In this document: in pieces, positions 1 to 7,168 of the stretch
How the letters are laid out: every line of letters begins with the position of its first letter
Position numbering within the stretch: position 1 is the first letter of the stretch
Source of the DNA: Clostridia bacterium
GTDB taxonomy: Bacteria; Bacillota; Clostridia; Christensenellales; CAG-138
DNA: 18,034 bases
NCBI GenBank assembly: GCA_030530185.1
Contig: JAUMVL010000011.1
Coordinates: 1-18,034 of the forward strand
Direction of reading: 5' to 3'
Position numbers and translations under genes: made by a program
Notes under the pieces: generated by a model
The model's database searches: none
What the model saw: only the letters and a program-made list of their open reading frames with translations
Told to the model about the DNA's origin: nothing

Positions 1-1228
1 CCGCAATGTAGCGCATGCTTTTCAGTCCGGACCCGTGGCGCTGCCTGTCCGTTTTGGAAGTGCCGTTCGTCATGGCAACGGACGGGTCGAAGTAGTTGGA
101 AACCTCGATGCGCGCGATTTTGTCCTGCTTTGCGATGCCCACGGAGATCACCCGTTTTTCTTTGGGCAGCGGCGCAGTCGCCTCCACCGCGTTTTCCAGC
201 GCGTTGTCCAAAAGTGAATACAGCTTCGACGGCTCTGCAAACCGTACGGCAGCGCCGTCGCAGACGTAGGACAGGGCGATCCCCTTTTGCGCGCAGACGA
301 TCTGTTTTTGGCAAAGTACGGTGTCCACGATCTCGCTGCCCGTTCGAACCGTCCCGTCGTAAAGCGCCATCGCTTCGGAAATGGTTTTCCGTTCCTCCTC
401 GGTCAGCTTTTCCTGCAGATCGCCGAGGTGCCGTTTCAGATCATGGAACTGCATATTGATCAGCTCGATCGTATCGCGCATTTCGGTATAGCGCTTGCGC
501 TCCTGCCGCAAAAGCCGTTCATTGATTTCGAGATCCGTTTCGGCACGTTTGCGGGACATGAGGCCGCTTCGGATCGCAATCAGCAGCAGGTACACCGTCA
601 GCATCAGCGCCCGCACGCACACGAGCAGGGCGCTGTCGTTCGGCTGCAGCGTGCGGATGAACGGCTGCACCACGCACCGCAGCAGCAGCGTAACGCCCGT
701 CAGCATCCCGACCGAAGCGGAATCGAGCGAAAGACTGCGCTCCTCGTCGCCGCGTTCGAACAGCCACGCGATCAAGAGTAGCAGCACGGCCTGGATGGCG
801 ATATAAATCACCCAATCGACAATATAGGGAATCCCGTTTGAAAACAGACTGATGGTTTGCGTATCATCCCGTCCGAGCAGGTTCAACAGAAGCTGATGCG
901 CGTTTCCGGAAAAATTCTTGGTCATCAGCACGCCCGAAAACCACAGCAGATACTGCTTCGGCGTGCCGCGATAGAGGATCGGCAGCGCAAGCAGCTGCAC
1001 GGCGCTGAACAGCACTTCGATCAGCACCCGCATCCAAAGCGCATCCTGTCCGGCGCGGAGAACGGCAAGCGGCACGCACAGCACCGCCTGTCCCAAGGCG
1101 AGCAGGGGCAGCCGCCACCAAAACCCGCCGCACTTCGGAGCTTTGCGGCACAGCACCGAAAGATAGATCAAAAAAGAAATCGTGTCGATCAGCAGGATTA
1201 CCAGCTGCATGAGTGTCTCTTGGCTCAT
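1..1228 (-). CDS. GHKL sensor histidine kinase (partial, C-terminus cut by window edge)
   Basis: Membrane sensor kinase of the AgrC/LytS-like GHKL class, partner of the response regulator just upstream. About 409 residues are visible and the frame is still open at base 1. Six or seven hydrophobic segments fill residues 7-220. A short coiled linker (about 225-258) leads to the H-box FHDLKRHL with the likely phosphorylated His262. The N-box LLDNALENAVEA (N342, N346) and the G-box HGSGLKSM (398-405) mark the ATPase domain; only its last strands are missing. The ATG at 1228-1226 overlaps the regulator's TGA (1227-1225) as ATGA, so the two are probably translationally coupled. The cytoplasmic part matches the kinase at 12860-14206 over long stretches, for example EAMALYDGTVRTG against QAMALYDANIKTG, so the two are paralogues. 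The signal it senses cannot be read from the sequence. Confidence 0.93.
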   Translation of the reverse strand, partial: MSQETLMQLVILLIDTISFLIYLSVLCRKAPKCGGFWWRLPLLALGQAVLCVPLAVLRAGQDALWMRVLIEVLFSAVQLLALPILYRGTPKQYLLWFSGVLMTKNFSGNAHQLLLNLLGRDDTQTISLFSNGIPYIVDWVIYIAIQAVLLLLIAWLFERGDEERSLSLDSASVGMLTGVTLLLRCVVQPFIRTLQPNDSALLVCVRALMLTVYLLLIAIRSGLMSRKRAETDLEINERLLRQERKRYTEMRDTIELINMQFHDLKRHLGDLQEKLTEEERKTISEAMALYDGTVRTGSEIVDTVLCQKQIVCAQKGIALSYVCDGAAVRFAEPSKLYSLLDNALENAVEATAPLPKEKRVISVGIAKQDKIARIEVSNYFDPSVAMTNGTSKTDRQRHGSGLKSMRYIA

Positions 1229-1935
1229 TCCGTTTCACCTCCGCCTGCGGTGCAAACCGTTTCATATTGCCTGCGCACCGCCGCCATGCGCGGCCCGCTG
1301 ATCCGAAGCCGCTCATCGTTTACAAGCAGTTCGTCCCGGATCAACGCCGAAACATGCAAAAGGTTGACGACATAGCAGGTATTCGTCCGGCAAAATTCCT
1401 TTGGCAGTTCCTTTTCGCAGTCGGACAGCCTCGCCCTGCGGCGAACCGGTCCGTCTGTCGTGTGGTAAATGACATCATGTTCCTCGGATTCGAGATAATA
1501 AATATCGTCCGTGCAAAGGCGCTGCATGGTGCCGCGTCCGTGGATGCGGATATAGGCTCGCCGATCCGGCAATCGCCCGATGGCGCGCATCAGCTTTAAC
1601 GCAAAGTCGGCGTAGGAGACGGGCTTGACAATGAAATCGAGCGCGCCGACCTCATAGCCCTGCAGAGCATAGGCGGCAAGGCTCGTGATGAATATGATCT
1701 GTACCTCCTTGTCGCGCTCGCGCAGAATGTGCGCGGCATCCATGCCGTTCATACCCGGCATGCGAATGTCCAGCAGTACAAGGTCAAACGCCCTTTCGCA
1801 CGCCAAAAACGACGCCGCGTCCGAAAAGAAAAAAGGGCACACCCAATACCGCATCTCCTCGCTGAACCGCTGCAGATACGCATTCATAATACTCCGATTT
1901 TTCTGTTCATCCTCGACGACGGCGCAATAAAGCAT
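1225..1935 (-). CDS. LytTR-family response regulator
   Basis: Two-component response regulator of 236 residues. The receiver domain (1-120) has the acidic pocket E8/D9/E10, phosphoacceptor Asp56 in LLDIRMPGMNG, Thr84 and Lys104. The LytTR DNA-binding domain covers about 125-230 (YYLES, then a CYVVNL block near 187-192). I prefer ATG at 1935-1933: GAGGG at 1947-1943 lies 7 bases upstream, whereas the in-frame TTG at 1941 would sit against that site. A promoter is visible directly upstream (1954-1982). The stop overlaps the start of the kinase gene, the usual regulator-kinase operon. It is a paralogue of the regulator at 12135-12863. Its targets are not evident; LytTR proteins usually bind paired direct repeats upstream of the genes they control. 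Confidence 0.95.
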   Translation of the reverse strand: MLYCAVVEDEQKNRSIMNAYLQRFSEEMRYWVCPFFFSDAASFLACERAFDLVLLDIRMPGMNGMDAAHILRERDKEVQIIFITSLAAYALQGYEVGALDFIVKPVSYADFALKLMRAIGRLPDRRAYIRIHGRGTMQRLCTDDIYYLESEEHDVIYHTTDGPVRRRARLSDCEKELPKEFCRTNTCYVVNLLHVSALIRDELLVNDERLRISGPRMAAVRRQYETVCTAGGGETE

Positions 1936-1953
1936 AATCAATCCCTCGGTTAT

Positions 1954-1982
1954 AGTATATCAAAACAAAATCCGGCTTTCAA
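1954..1982 (-). promoter_or_regulatory. Promoter for the first two-component operon
   Basis: On the minus strand, TTGAAA (1982-1977), a 17-base spacer and TATACT (1959-1954). Transcription would start near 1947, inside or just before the ribosome site GAGGG (1947-1943), which gives a very short leader. Confidence 0.6.
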
Positions 1983-2099
1983 CCTTTCTTCTGTACAGCT
2001 GTCGATTTTGTCCGGTGAAAAACCTTTTGCATTCCTGCAAGCGTACAGCGGAAAAAGCATGCTTGAATTTGCAGGTGTTACAACTCATCATCTCATAAA

Positions 2100-3071
2100 A
2101 AGGTCTTTTATTACTTTGTAAACGATGTTTATTATGAGGATTATGAAACGGAGAATAGAACCCTGGTTCGGATCGTCATCGATGTAAAAGAAAAAGCAGG
2201 CGGGAACTATTTCTATAGTTTCCATGCCGCATCCAAAGAAGAAATAAAATTGCTATCCGAAAAAAATAAGAACCACCCGACGGGATTCAAGTCCGCCGTA
2301 GCCGATGTTTCCATCGACAATGATTCTTACACTAATAATATGCGCCAAAACGCCGATTTTGTCAATAGGGAAAATCAGGAAAATGCTGGTCGCACGACTT
2401 TTTCGATGGAAGACGACGATTTGAACTCAGAAGATACGTGTTCGTACGACCATCTGACGGCGCAGCCGGATATGAATGTTGTGCAGGTTGCTGATTTATC
2501 GACTTTTTCTGAAAACGGTAAGATCGATCGAAACCAAGTAAGAACAGCAGGACTTGAAAACAGCAAAGCGATCAGAAGTGGGCGATTCGGCAATTATGAT
2601 TCGGTTCAAAATGCGTATACCGGAAACGATTTGCTGATTGCCGGTTCGAGCATTAGACATGGTCTGTCGGGATCGTTTGTGCGCCTTTCGGTAAACAGTA
2701 AGCTTGGCGCAGTCGTAGGTAGTCTTGCACAAAATGCTATTCCAATCAATGCGCTGCAGCCAACGAACAGTAATGTCGAGCAAACTTATGCGATGGCGGG
2801 CGTCGGGACAGATGGTGTTAACGATTATCTTGGCATTATCCATGTGAATCGTCAGACAAGTGCCGTTGATAAGGTTGAACTGTTGGATTATGTACACTCT
2901 ATCAATGGTAGAGTACGAAAAAACAACAGCTTCGACGCGAAGTCGACCCATTACGCGACCGAGACGGTCGCTCCTGGAACTGTTGTTTCTAAAATCAGTA
3001 TAGCCGATGTGCTCGAGCTTGTCAAGGATCTGCATCCGGATGTTTATTATACCATACCAAGAACCATATAA
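2100..3071 (+). pseudogene. Truncated phage/mobile-element polymorphic protein (remnant)
   Basis: The plus-strand frame is open from about 2067 and looks protein-like from 2100 to the TAA at 3069-3071. No credible start or ribosome site exists: the first usual start codon is a TTG at 2250 inside the protein-like stretch. The first part (about 2163-2219, LVRIVIDVKEKAGGNYFYS) reads like a small beta-rich domain. After an acidic linker (FSMEDDD, near 2400), the second part (about 2570-3044) carries NAIPINAL, TYAMAGV and ends with ISIADVLELVKDLHPDV. I associate this pattern with C-terminal toxin-like or accessory domains of very large phage and conjugative-element proteins in Clostridia (MuF/PBECR/LPD class). 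That is from memory and not certain. Relatives continue after the DLHPDV-like motif, but here the frame ends ten codons later. The piece is AT-richer than its neighbours and stands alone, which suggests a decayed import. It could instead be a short expressed gene. Confidence 0.55.
2124..3050. repeat. 12-bp direct repeat GATGTTTATTAT near both ends of the remnant
   Basis: GATGTTTATTAT occurs at 2124-2135 and 3039-3050, in the same reading frame (Asp-Val-Tyr-Tyr both times). Both copies lie close to the points where the remnant begins and stops looking like a coherent protein. It could mark a recombination or insertion scar, or be chance. Confidence 0.4.
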
Positions 3072-3126
3072 ACGGCCGATTCTAAGCAAGCCGTGTCGTA
3101 AAGAACCGTTGGATCAAGAAGCCTTG

Positions 3127-4131
3127 TTATTCCGCGATTGCCTGATCCGTCTCGGAAAGAGCGAATACTGTGAGGAACAGCAGATCAAGATCGGTTTCGT
3201 TCGTCCAGCAGCGGTAATAGTACTTTCCGACGGGGATGTTCAGCTTATGCTCGGCTGCATCCTCTTCATGAACGAACCTGCCGCTCGTCTCAATCGTCGC
3301 AAAGAAGCGTCCGTTCAGAGACACGTTGTAGACAAATGTGGGGAGCTTGGACAGCATGTCCGTATCGATACGGATGCCGCGGTCATGCAGCACGTCCCAG
3401 ATATTCTTTCCGTCGAACTTGAACCAGGAACGGACGGAGAAGAACTCGTTCGAGTAACTCGCAGTCGTGGTGTGGCCCACTTCATGTTCCGTGGTCTCAT
3501 TCGTTACATGATTCGTGAAGGTAAAAATACGATTGCCGATTGCGGCGTTCTTGGTCATCGGGGCTTCATAGACGACCTCGCGCGATTTGTTTTCGACAAT
3601 ATACCCGGGCTTGAGGGAATTGCCGTCGAAGGAAACGTAGTACTCGGTGAGCTGCTCCTTCGGAAGGGGTTCCATGACCGGGACATCCGCTGCCTTGGCC
3701 TTCTCGTCCAATTCACGGGATTTTCGGAACGCCTTGAGGCTGGCCACCGTGGAAAGCACAAGCGCGACAGCGCCTGCTGCAATCATAGCGATCGAGATGA
3801 TACCGGTATGCTTGGTGTTGGACGTGCTTTCCGGTTGATCCGGGTTGTAATAAACGGTGACGGTATCCCCTATAGACGGCGTTTCTTTTTCCCCGAAAAA
3901 GGTACTGGAGTATTTTTTGCCATCCACCGTGTAGTCAAAGTCGACGTCATAGAGGGTATCTTCTTCATCCTGATATGCGTTGACGTTTGTGATCACGCCC
4001 TGCGTCTGTTGATATTGCGCCGGCGTGTTGCGCAGAAGCACGATCCCAAAGATGATCAGGATCAGGCCGAGCGGAACAAAGAAACGCATCGGACCGGAGT
4101 TTCTAAAAAATCTTGCAAGCTTATTTTCCAT
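3127..4131 (-). CDS. DUF3592-domain membrane protein with a C-terminal beta-rich domain
   Basis: A 334-residue membrane protein of unknown role. The start is ATG at 4131-4129 with AAGGAG nine bases upstream; the frame is open beyond it, but no better start is seen. Residues 15-33 form the first membrane helix. Residues 42-100 are the extracytoplasmic DUF3592 unit (QTQGVITNV, VDFDYTVDGKKY, GDTVTVYYNPDQP). A second helix follows at about 109-131. Residues 160-334 are rich in predicted strands (YYVSFDGNSLKPGYIVENKSREVVYEA split over 164-190, then GKYYYRCW at 302-309). This pattern reminds me of tubby-like/LURP-one (YxjI) domains, an inference from pattern only. It is a single gene with its own promoter, convergent with the mobile-element remnant; no terminator is visible in the 55 bases between them. 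Confidence 0.85.
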   Translation of the reverse strand: MENKLARFFRNSGPMRFFVPLGLILIIFGIVLLRNTPAQYQQTQGVITNVNAYQDEEDTLYDVDFDYTVDGKKYSSTFFGEKETPSIGDTVTVYYNPDQPESTSNTKHTGIISIAMIAAGAVALVLSTVASLKAFRKSRELDEKAKAADVPVMEPLPKEQLTEYYVSFDGNSLKPGYIVENKSREVVYEAPMTKNAAIGNRIFTFTNHVTNETTEHEVGHTTTASYSNEFFSVRSWFKFDGKNIWDVLHDRGIRIDTDMLSKLPTFVYNVSLNGRFFATIETSGRFVHEEDAAEHKLNIPVGKYYYRCWTNETDLDLLFLTVFALSETDQAIAE

Positions 4132-4256
4132 ATTGGATGACTCCTTCGTTTGCAGATCTCCCCGATCGGTTTTCCGCTGTCCGGAATCTGTTATGGCGAA
4201 CGCCCCAAACTGCCGAACCGCGCAGACCATTCGGAAAGGCCGCAGATGATAAAATC

Positions 4257-4271
4257 GCTGATGTGATCAGC
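4257..4271. promoter_or_regulatory. Inverted repeat at the predicted transcription start (possible operator)
   Basis: Perfect 6-bp arms GCTGAT and ATCAGC separated by GTG. It lies exactly where the mRNA of the DUF3592 gene should begin (near 4272), so it could be a repressor site or a 5'-end stem in the transcript. Confidence 0.35.
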
Positions 4272-4278
4272 AAGTTTT

Positions 4279-4307
4279 ATTATAGCACAAATTGCCCCAA
4301 ATTGCAA
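4279..4307 (-). promoter_or_regulatory. Strong promoter for the DUF3592 gene
   Basis: On the minus strand, TTGCAA (4307-4302), a 17-base spacer and a perfect TATAAT (4284-4279). The leader would be about 140 bases, with small hairpins (CCGAA pairing TTCGG at about 4215-4236, and GGCGTTCGCC). I recognise no riboswitch class in it. Confidence 0.75.
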
Positions 4308-4401
4308 TGTACAACCCGGTAAAAGAATATTCTATGGAGCATGTTTTCCTCTCCGCGCCGGATCGATCTTCTGCTTTCCGTTCTCCATGCGGATCGACCG
4401 C

Positions 4402-4457
4402 CAATCCGGACGGAAAACGGGACAAAACAGCCGGATTGTTTTTCACCGTTCGGATTG
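4402..4457. repeat. Three CGGATTG heptamers upstream of the phosphatase promoter
   Basis: CGGATTG is seen at 4432-4438 and 4451-4457 as direct copies and at 4402-4408 as the inverted copy CAATCCG. The rightmost copy overlaps the -35 box. The inverted pair could also form an 8-bp stem (CAATCCGG/CCGGATTG) followed by five T. It may be a regulator binding site. Confidence 0.35.
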
Positions 4458-4483
4458 CTTGAATGCCTATGCTGTGCTATACT
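4455..4483 (+). promoter_or_regulatory. Promoter for the SpoIIE-type phosphatase gene
   Basis: TTGCTT (4455-4460), 17-base spacer, TATACT (4478-4483). Transcription would start near 4490, ahead of the GGGGG ribosome site at 4497-4501. Confidence 0.65.
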
Positions 4484-4508
4484 GAAAACAATAAATGGGG
4501 GTGTTGCT

Positions 4509-6137
4509 GTGAAGAAATCCAAGGAAATCCTGTCGGGAATGGCGTTTAATATCATCGGCGCGATCATCCTGCTGCTGGTCTTGTTCGGTGCTGTCGTCAG
4601 CACGACCGGCTTTCTGAGCTTTACCAATGCCTTCCAAAGGGAGTATGCAACATCTACCTATCACATGGCGGATACGGCAACGACGCTGATCAACGGCGAC
4701 CATCTGGATGCGTACCTAAGCGGAGAGTACCCGGAAGAATACGAACGGACCCGATCCTATCTGGATGCCTACTGTACGCGTATGAACGTATCCCTGATTT
4801 ATGTGATTCAGGTTGATCGCAGCGACTACGGCAGATTTGTGTCAATTTTCAACCTTGTGGACAACACCGTGGACGACTCGGCATATACGGAATGGGAGCT
4901 CGGTTATAAACGCGACACCACCAATAGCGAATATCGCCGCAAGTATCAAGCGATGTATGAGCAGACAGCGCCGTTCGAAACCGTCTACCGCAACAGAACG
5001 ACCGACGGACAGCATCCGCATATCACAACGATGGTTCCGGTAAAAAACAGCGCAGGGGAGACGGCGGCAATCCTGTGCATGCAGCGTCCGATCCGCGAGT
5101 TGAACGATGCAAGACGGCCGTACCTGATCAATATCGCCGCATGGACGATCGGATTGTGCCTTCTCGTCGGCCTGTTTGCCGGATATCATATCCGCAGGCA
5201 GTATGTGGCGCCGATCCAAAGGGTTTCGGATGAAGCCGTGCGCTTTGCAAAGGAAAACACGAGGGGCGAACCGCTCGGAACGATCAGCAAACTGAACGAG
5301 ATCAAAAACCTTGCGCGTTCCATCGATACGATGGAAACGGATATGGTGACCTACATCGAAAACCTGACGGCAGTAACTGCGGAGAAGGAGCGTATCGGCG
5401 CGGAACTGTCGCTTGCAAGCACCATTCAGGAAAACTCGATCCCGAACGATTTTCCGGCGTTCCCAAAGCGTTCCGACTTCGACATCTATGCGTCAATGAC
5501 GCCTGCCAAAGAAGTCGGCGGAGACTTTTACAATTTCTTTTTGATCGACGATGATCATCTTGCAATCGTGATCGGCGATGTTTCCGGGAAAGGCATTCCG
5601 GCGGCGCTGTTCATGATGGTCACGAACATTCTGATCTCGGACCGCACGCATATGGGCGGTACGCCGGGGGAGATTTTGACCTTTGTGAATCAGAATATCT
5701 GTGAACACAACAAGGCAGGCATGTTTGTCACGCTGTGGCTCGGCGTGATCGAACTTTCGACCGGCAAAGTTCTTGCCGCAAACGCCGGACATGAAGATGC
5801 GGCTCTCTGCAGGAAAAACGGCTCGTTTGAACTGTTCAAAACAAAGCACGGATTCGTGGCGGGCGGCATGCCGGGCATTCGGTATAAGGACTTTGAACTG
5901 CAGCTTGCGCCGGGTGACAAGCTGTTTCTCTATACCGACGGCGTACCGGAAGCCACGGATGCAGAGAATCGGATGTTCGGCATGGATCGCACGATCGAAG
6001 CCTTGAATGCCAACAAGGAACGAACGCCGGAAGAGATTTTGAACGGCGTACATGCAAGCGTCAATGCCTTCGTGGGCGCCGCACCGCAGTTTGACGATTT
6101 GACGATGCTCTGCATAGAGCTGAAGGAACGTTCGTGA
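4509..6137 (+). CDS. Membrane-bound PP2C/SpoIIE-type serine phosphatase with sensor and HAMP domains
   Basis: An RsbU/SpoIIE-class phosphatase, a family that removes phosphate from serine or threonine on anti-anti-sigma (STAS) partners. Start: GTG at 4509 with GGGGG seven bases upstream, giving 542 residues. Residues 12-36 are a membrane helix, 37-205 an extracytoplasmic sensor region (Cache-like size; ends with ILCMQRPIREL), and 206-226 the second helix. HAMP and coiled linker occupy about 227-300. The phosphatase domain occupies about 325-540. Its metal-binding aspartates are present: D339 in GGDFYN, D357 in GDVSGKG, D477 in YTDGVPEA and D529/D530 in QFDDLTML. It should therefore be active. 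No STAS or anti-sigma kinase gene lies nearby, so its partner is elsewhere in the genome. It is a single gene with its own promoter and a terminator at 6264-6300. Confidence 0.95.
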   Translation: MKKSKEILSGMAFNIIGAIILLLVLFGAVVSTTGFLSFTNAFQREYATSTYHMADTATTLINGDHLDAYLSGEYPEEYERTRSYLDAYCTRMNVSLIYVIQVDRSDYGRFVSIFNLVDNTVDDSAYTEWELGYKRDTTNSEYRRKYQAMYEQTAPFETVYRNRTTDGQHPHITTMVPVKNSAGETAAILCMQRPIRELNDARRPYLINIAAWTIGLCLLVGLFAGYHIRRQYVAPIQRVSDEAVRFAKENTRGEPLGTISKLNEIKNLARSIDTMETDMVTYIENLTAVTAEKERIGAELSLASTIQENSIPNDFPAFPKRSDFDIYASMTPAKEVGGDFYNFFLIDDDHLAIVIGDVSGKGIPAALFMMVTNILISDRTHMGGTPGEILTFVNQNICEHNKAGMFVTLWLGVIELSTGKVLAANAGHEDAALCRKNGSFELFKTKHGFVAGGMPGIRYKDFELQLAPGDKLFLYTDGVPEATDAENRMFGMDRTIEALNANKERTPEEILNGVHASVNAFVGAAPQFDDLTMLCIELKERS

Positions 6138-6263
6138 CATAAAAGAAGAGGTATCAAGATCATCCAAGCCCTTCCGTATTCTAACAATATCAATTACGTG
6201 TTTACAAAGGAACACATCCGCCCAAATGGCACGGACAAGATCGAAACCTGTGGCTTAGTATCA

Positions 6264-6300
6264 AAAGAAACAGGGCCGTAGCGGCCCCTGTTTCTTTCTT
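6264..6300. terminator. Bidirectional terminator between phosphatase and isomerase genes
   Basis: AAAGAAACAGGGCC pairs with GGCCCCTGTTTCTTT around a short GTAGC loop, with one bulged base. T-rich tracts follow in both directions. It serves the phosphatase gene (+) and the converging isomerase gene (-). Confidence 0.8.
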
Positions 6301-6345
6301 GTCAAGCAAAGTGTTTAAGTGCAGCATGGGATCGGACAGAAGGAA

Positions 6346-7050
6346 TCATTCCATCCTGCTTCCCGAATCAGCCGGCGGATATTCAAAGCAAAGCAGTCTA
6401 TATGGCGGTTCATCCTCTTCAATTGAGGGAAATCGCCCCACCGACGGATAAAATCGATTGTCGGTGTTGTCATCGTTGCATTGACTGACCTCTCCCAGAA
6501 GTACCGGACCTGTCCCTTGTTCAACCTCAAAATCGTGATACAAATACGGATCAATCGTAATGCTCTCTCCCGGGCATAGTCTTACTTGCGTTCCCGCCGG
6601 CACAATTAACGTATGGCCATCAACATGTACGTGTACCTCTTTCTCCTTGTCAAGCTCTTCATTCGGCAGAGCGTTGTAAACGCGAATCAGCACATTTCCT
6701 CCGCCGCGATTGATGATGTCTTCCATTTTTGACCAATGGAAGTGCATCGGAGAATACTGCCCTTCTTTCAAATATAGGAGCTTTTCGGCATACGATTTTG
6801 GATATTTCTCTTTATTTTTGGTGTTTCCGTTTCGAATCGTAATCAGGGAAAGTCCGATTTTATCAAATTCACCAAGGCCGTAATCGGTAATATCCCAACC
6901 AAGCATATTCTCGCGAATCTCATCATAATCATGTCCCTTGCTTTCCCACGCATCCGGTGTGAAATGACAAAATGGCGGCAGCGCAAAGCGGCAGGCGCGC
7001 ACCATCGCTTCCATTTCCAGCAAGGCTTTGTTAATTTCACTGCGTTTCAT
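6346..7050 (-). CDS. D-lyxose/D-mannose-type sugar isomerase (cupin)
   Basis: A cytoplasmic cupin-fold enzyme of 234 residues, the usual size of the D-lyxose ketol-isomerase family (B. subtilis YdaE type), which interconverts D-lyxose and D-xylulose and often D-mannose and D-fructose. The metal site is visible: H103 and H105 in MHFHWSKMED, E110, and H172 in YHDFEVEQG. The family-typical GEVSQCNDDNTDNRF follows at 186-200. Start ATG at 7050-7048 has GGAAGGAGAG just upstream. It follows the YczE-like gene on the same strand with a 118-base gap and no clear promoter between, so co-transcription is likely. Base composition is more AT-rich than the GH3 and phosphatase genes, hinting at separate origin. 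Exact sugar preference cannot be read from sequence. Confidence 0.9.
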   Translation of the reverse strand: MKRSEINKALLEMEAMVRACRFALPPFCHFTPDAWESKGHDYDEIRENMLGWDITDYGLGEFDKIGLSLITIRNGNTKNKEKYPKSYAEKLLYLKEGQYSPMHFHWSKMEDIINRGGGNVLIRVYNALPNEELDKEKEVHVHVDGHTLIVPAGTQVRLCPGESITIDPYLYHDFEVEQGTGPVLLGEVSQCNDDNTDNRFYPSVGRFPSIEEDEPPYRLLCFEYPPADSGSRME

Positions 7051-7168
7051 TGGTTCTCTCCTTCCATAAAAGTTCCTTTCCTCTCAGCAAAAAGCGGCCC
7101 CTTTTCTATACGATCTGTCGGAAAATCAAACTATGGGAATCCTGTTTTACCAGCTTTAGCCTTCCCAA

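Larger units (their letters stand above)
4132..4508. other. Divergent intergenic region between the DUF3592 and phosphatase genes
   Basis: 377 bases without a convincing gene. It holds the promoter and leader of the minus-strand gene on the left, the promoter of the phosphatase gene on the right (4455-4483), and repeated CGGATTG heptamers between 4402 and 4457. An open frame upstream of the phosphatase start (from 4341) lacks a ribosome site, contains the promoter and is not expected to be translated. Confidence 0.6.

Noticed and set aside
2095..2103. Programmed -1 frameshift site in ATAAAAAGG
   Set aside because: The run has five A, not the A-AAA-AAG heptamer, and no start or downstream stimulatory structure is seen; decay or sequencing error is simpler.
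2496..3089. 197-codon open frame on the minus strand opposite the remnant
   Set aside because: No ribosome site, Arg/Ser/Ile-rich composition and no motif; the plus-strand frame carries the recognisable ISIADVLELVKDLHP motif.
3007..4140. 377-codon open frame on the plus strand
   Set aside because: Antisense to the DUF3592 gene, no ribosome site, no recognisable domain; its start lies inside the mobile-element remnant.
4341..4508. N-terminal extension of the phosphatase frame by 56 codons
   Set aside because: It contains the promoter at 4455-4483 and lacks a ribosome site. GTG at 4509 is correctly spaced from GGGGG and directly precedes a basic stretch and membrane helix.
5493..6215. 240-codon open frame on the minus strand
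   Set aside because: Lies opposite the phosphatase domain, whose motifs are intact; no ribosome site or recognisable domain.
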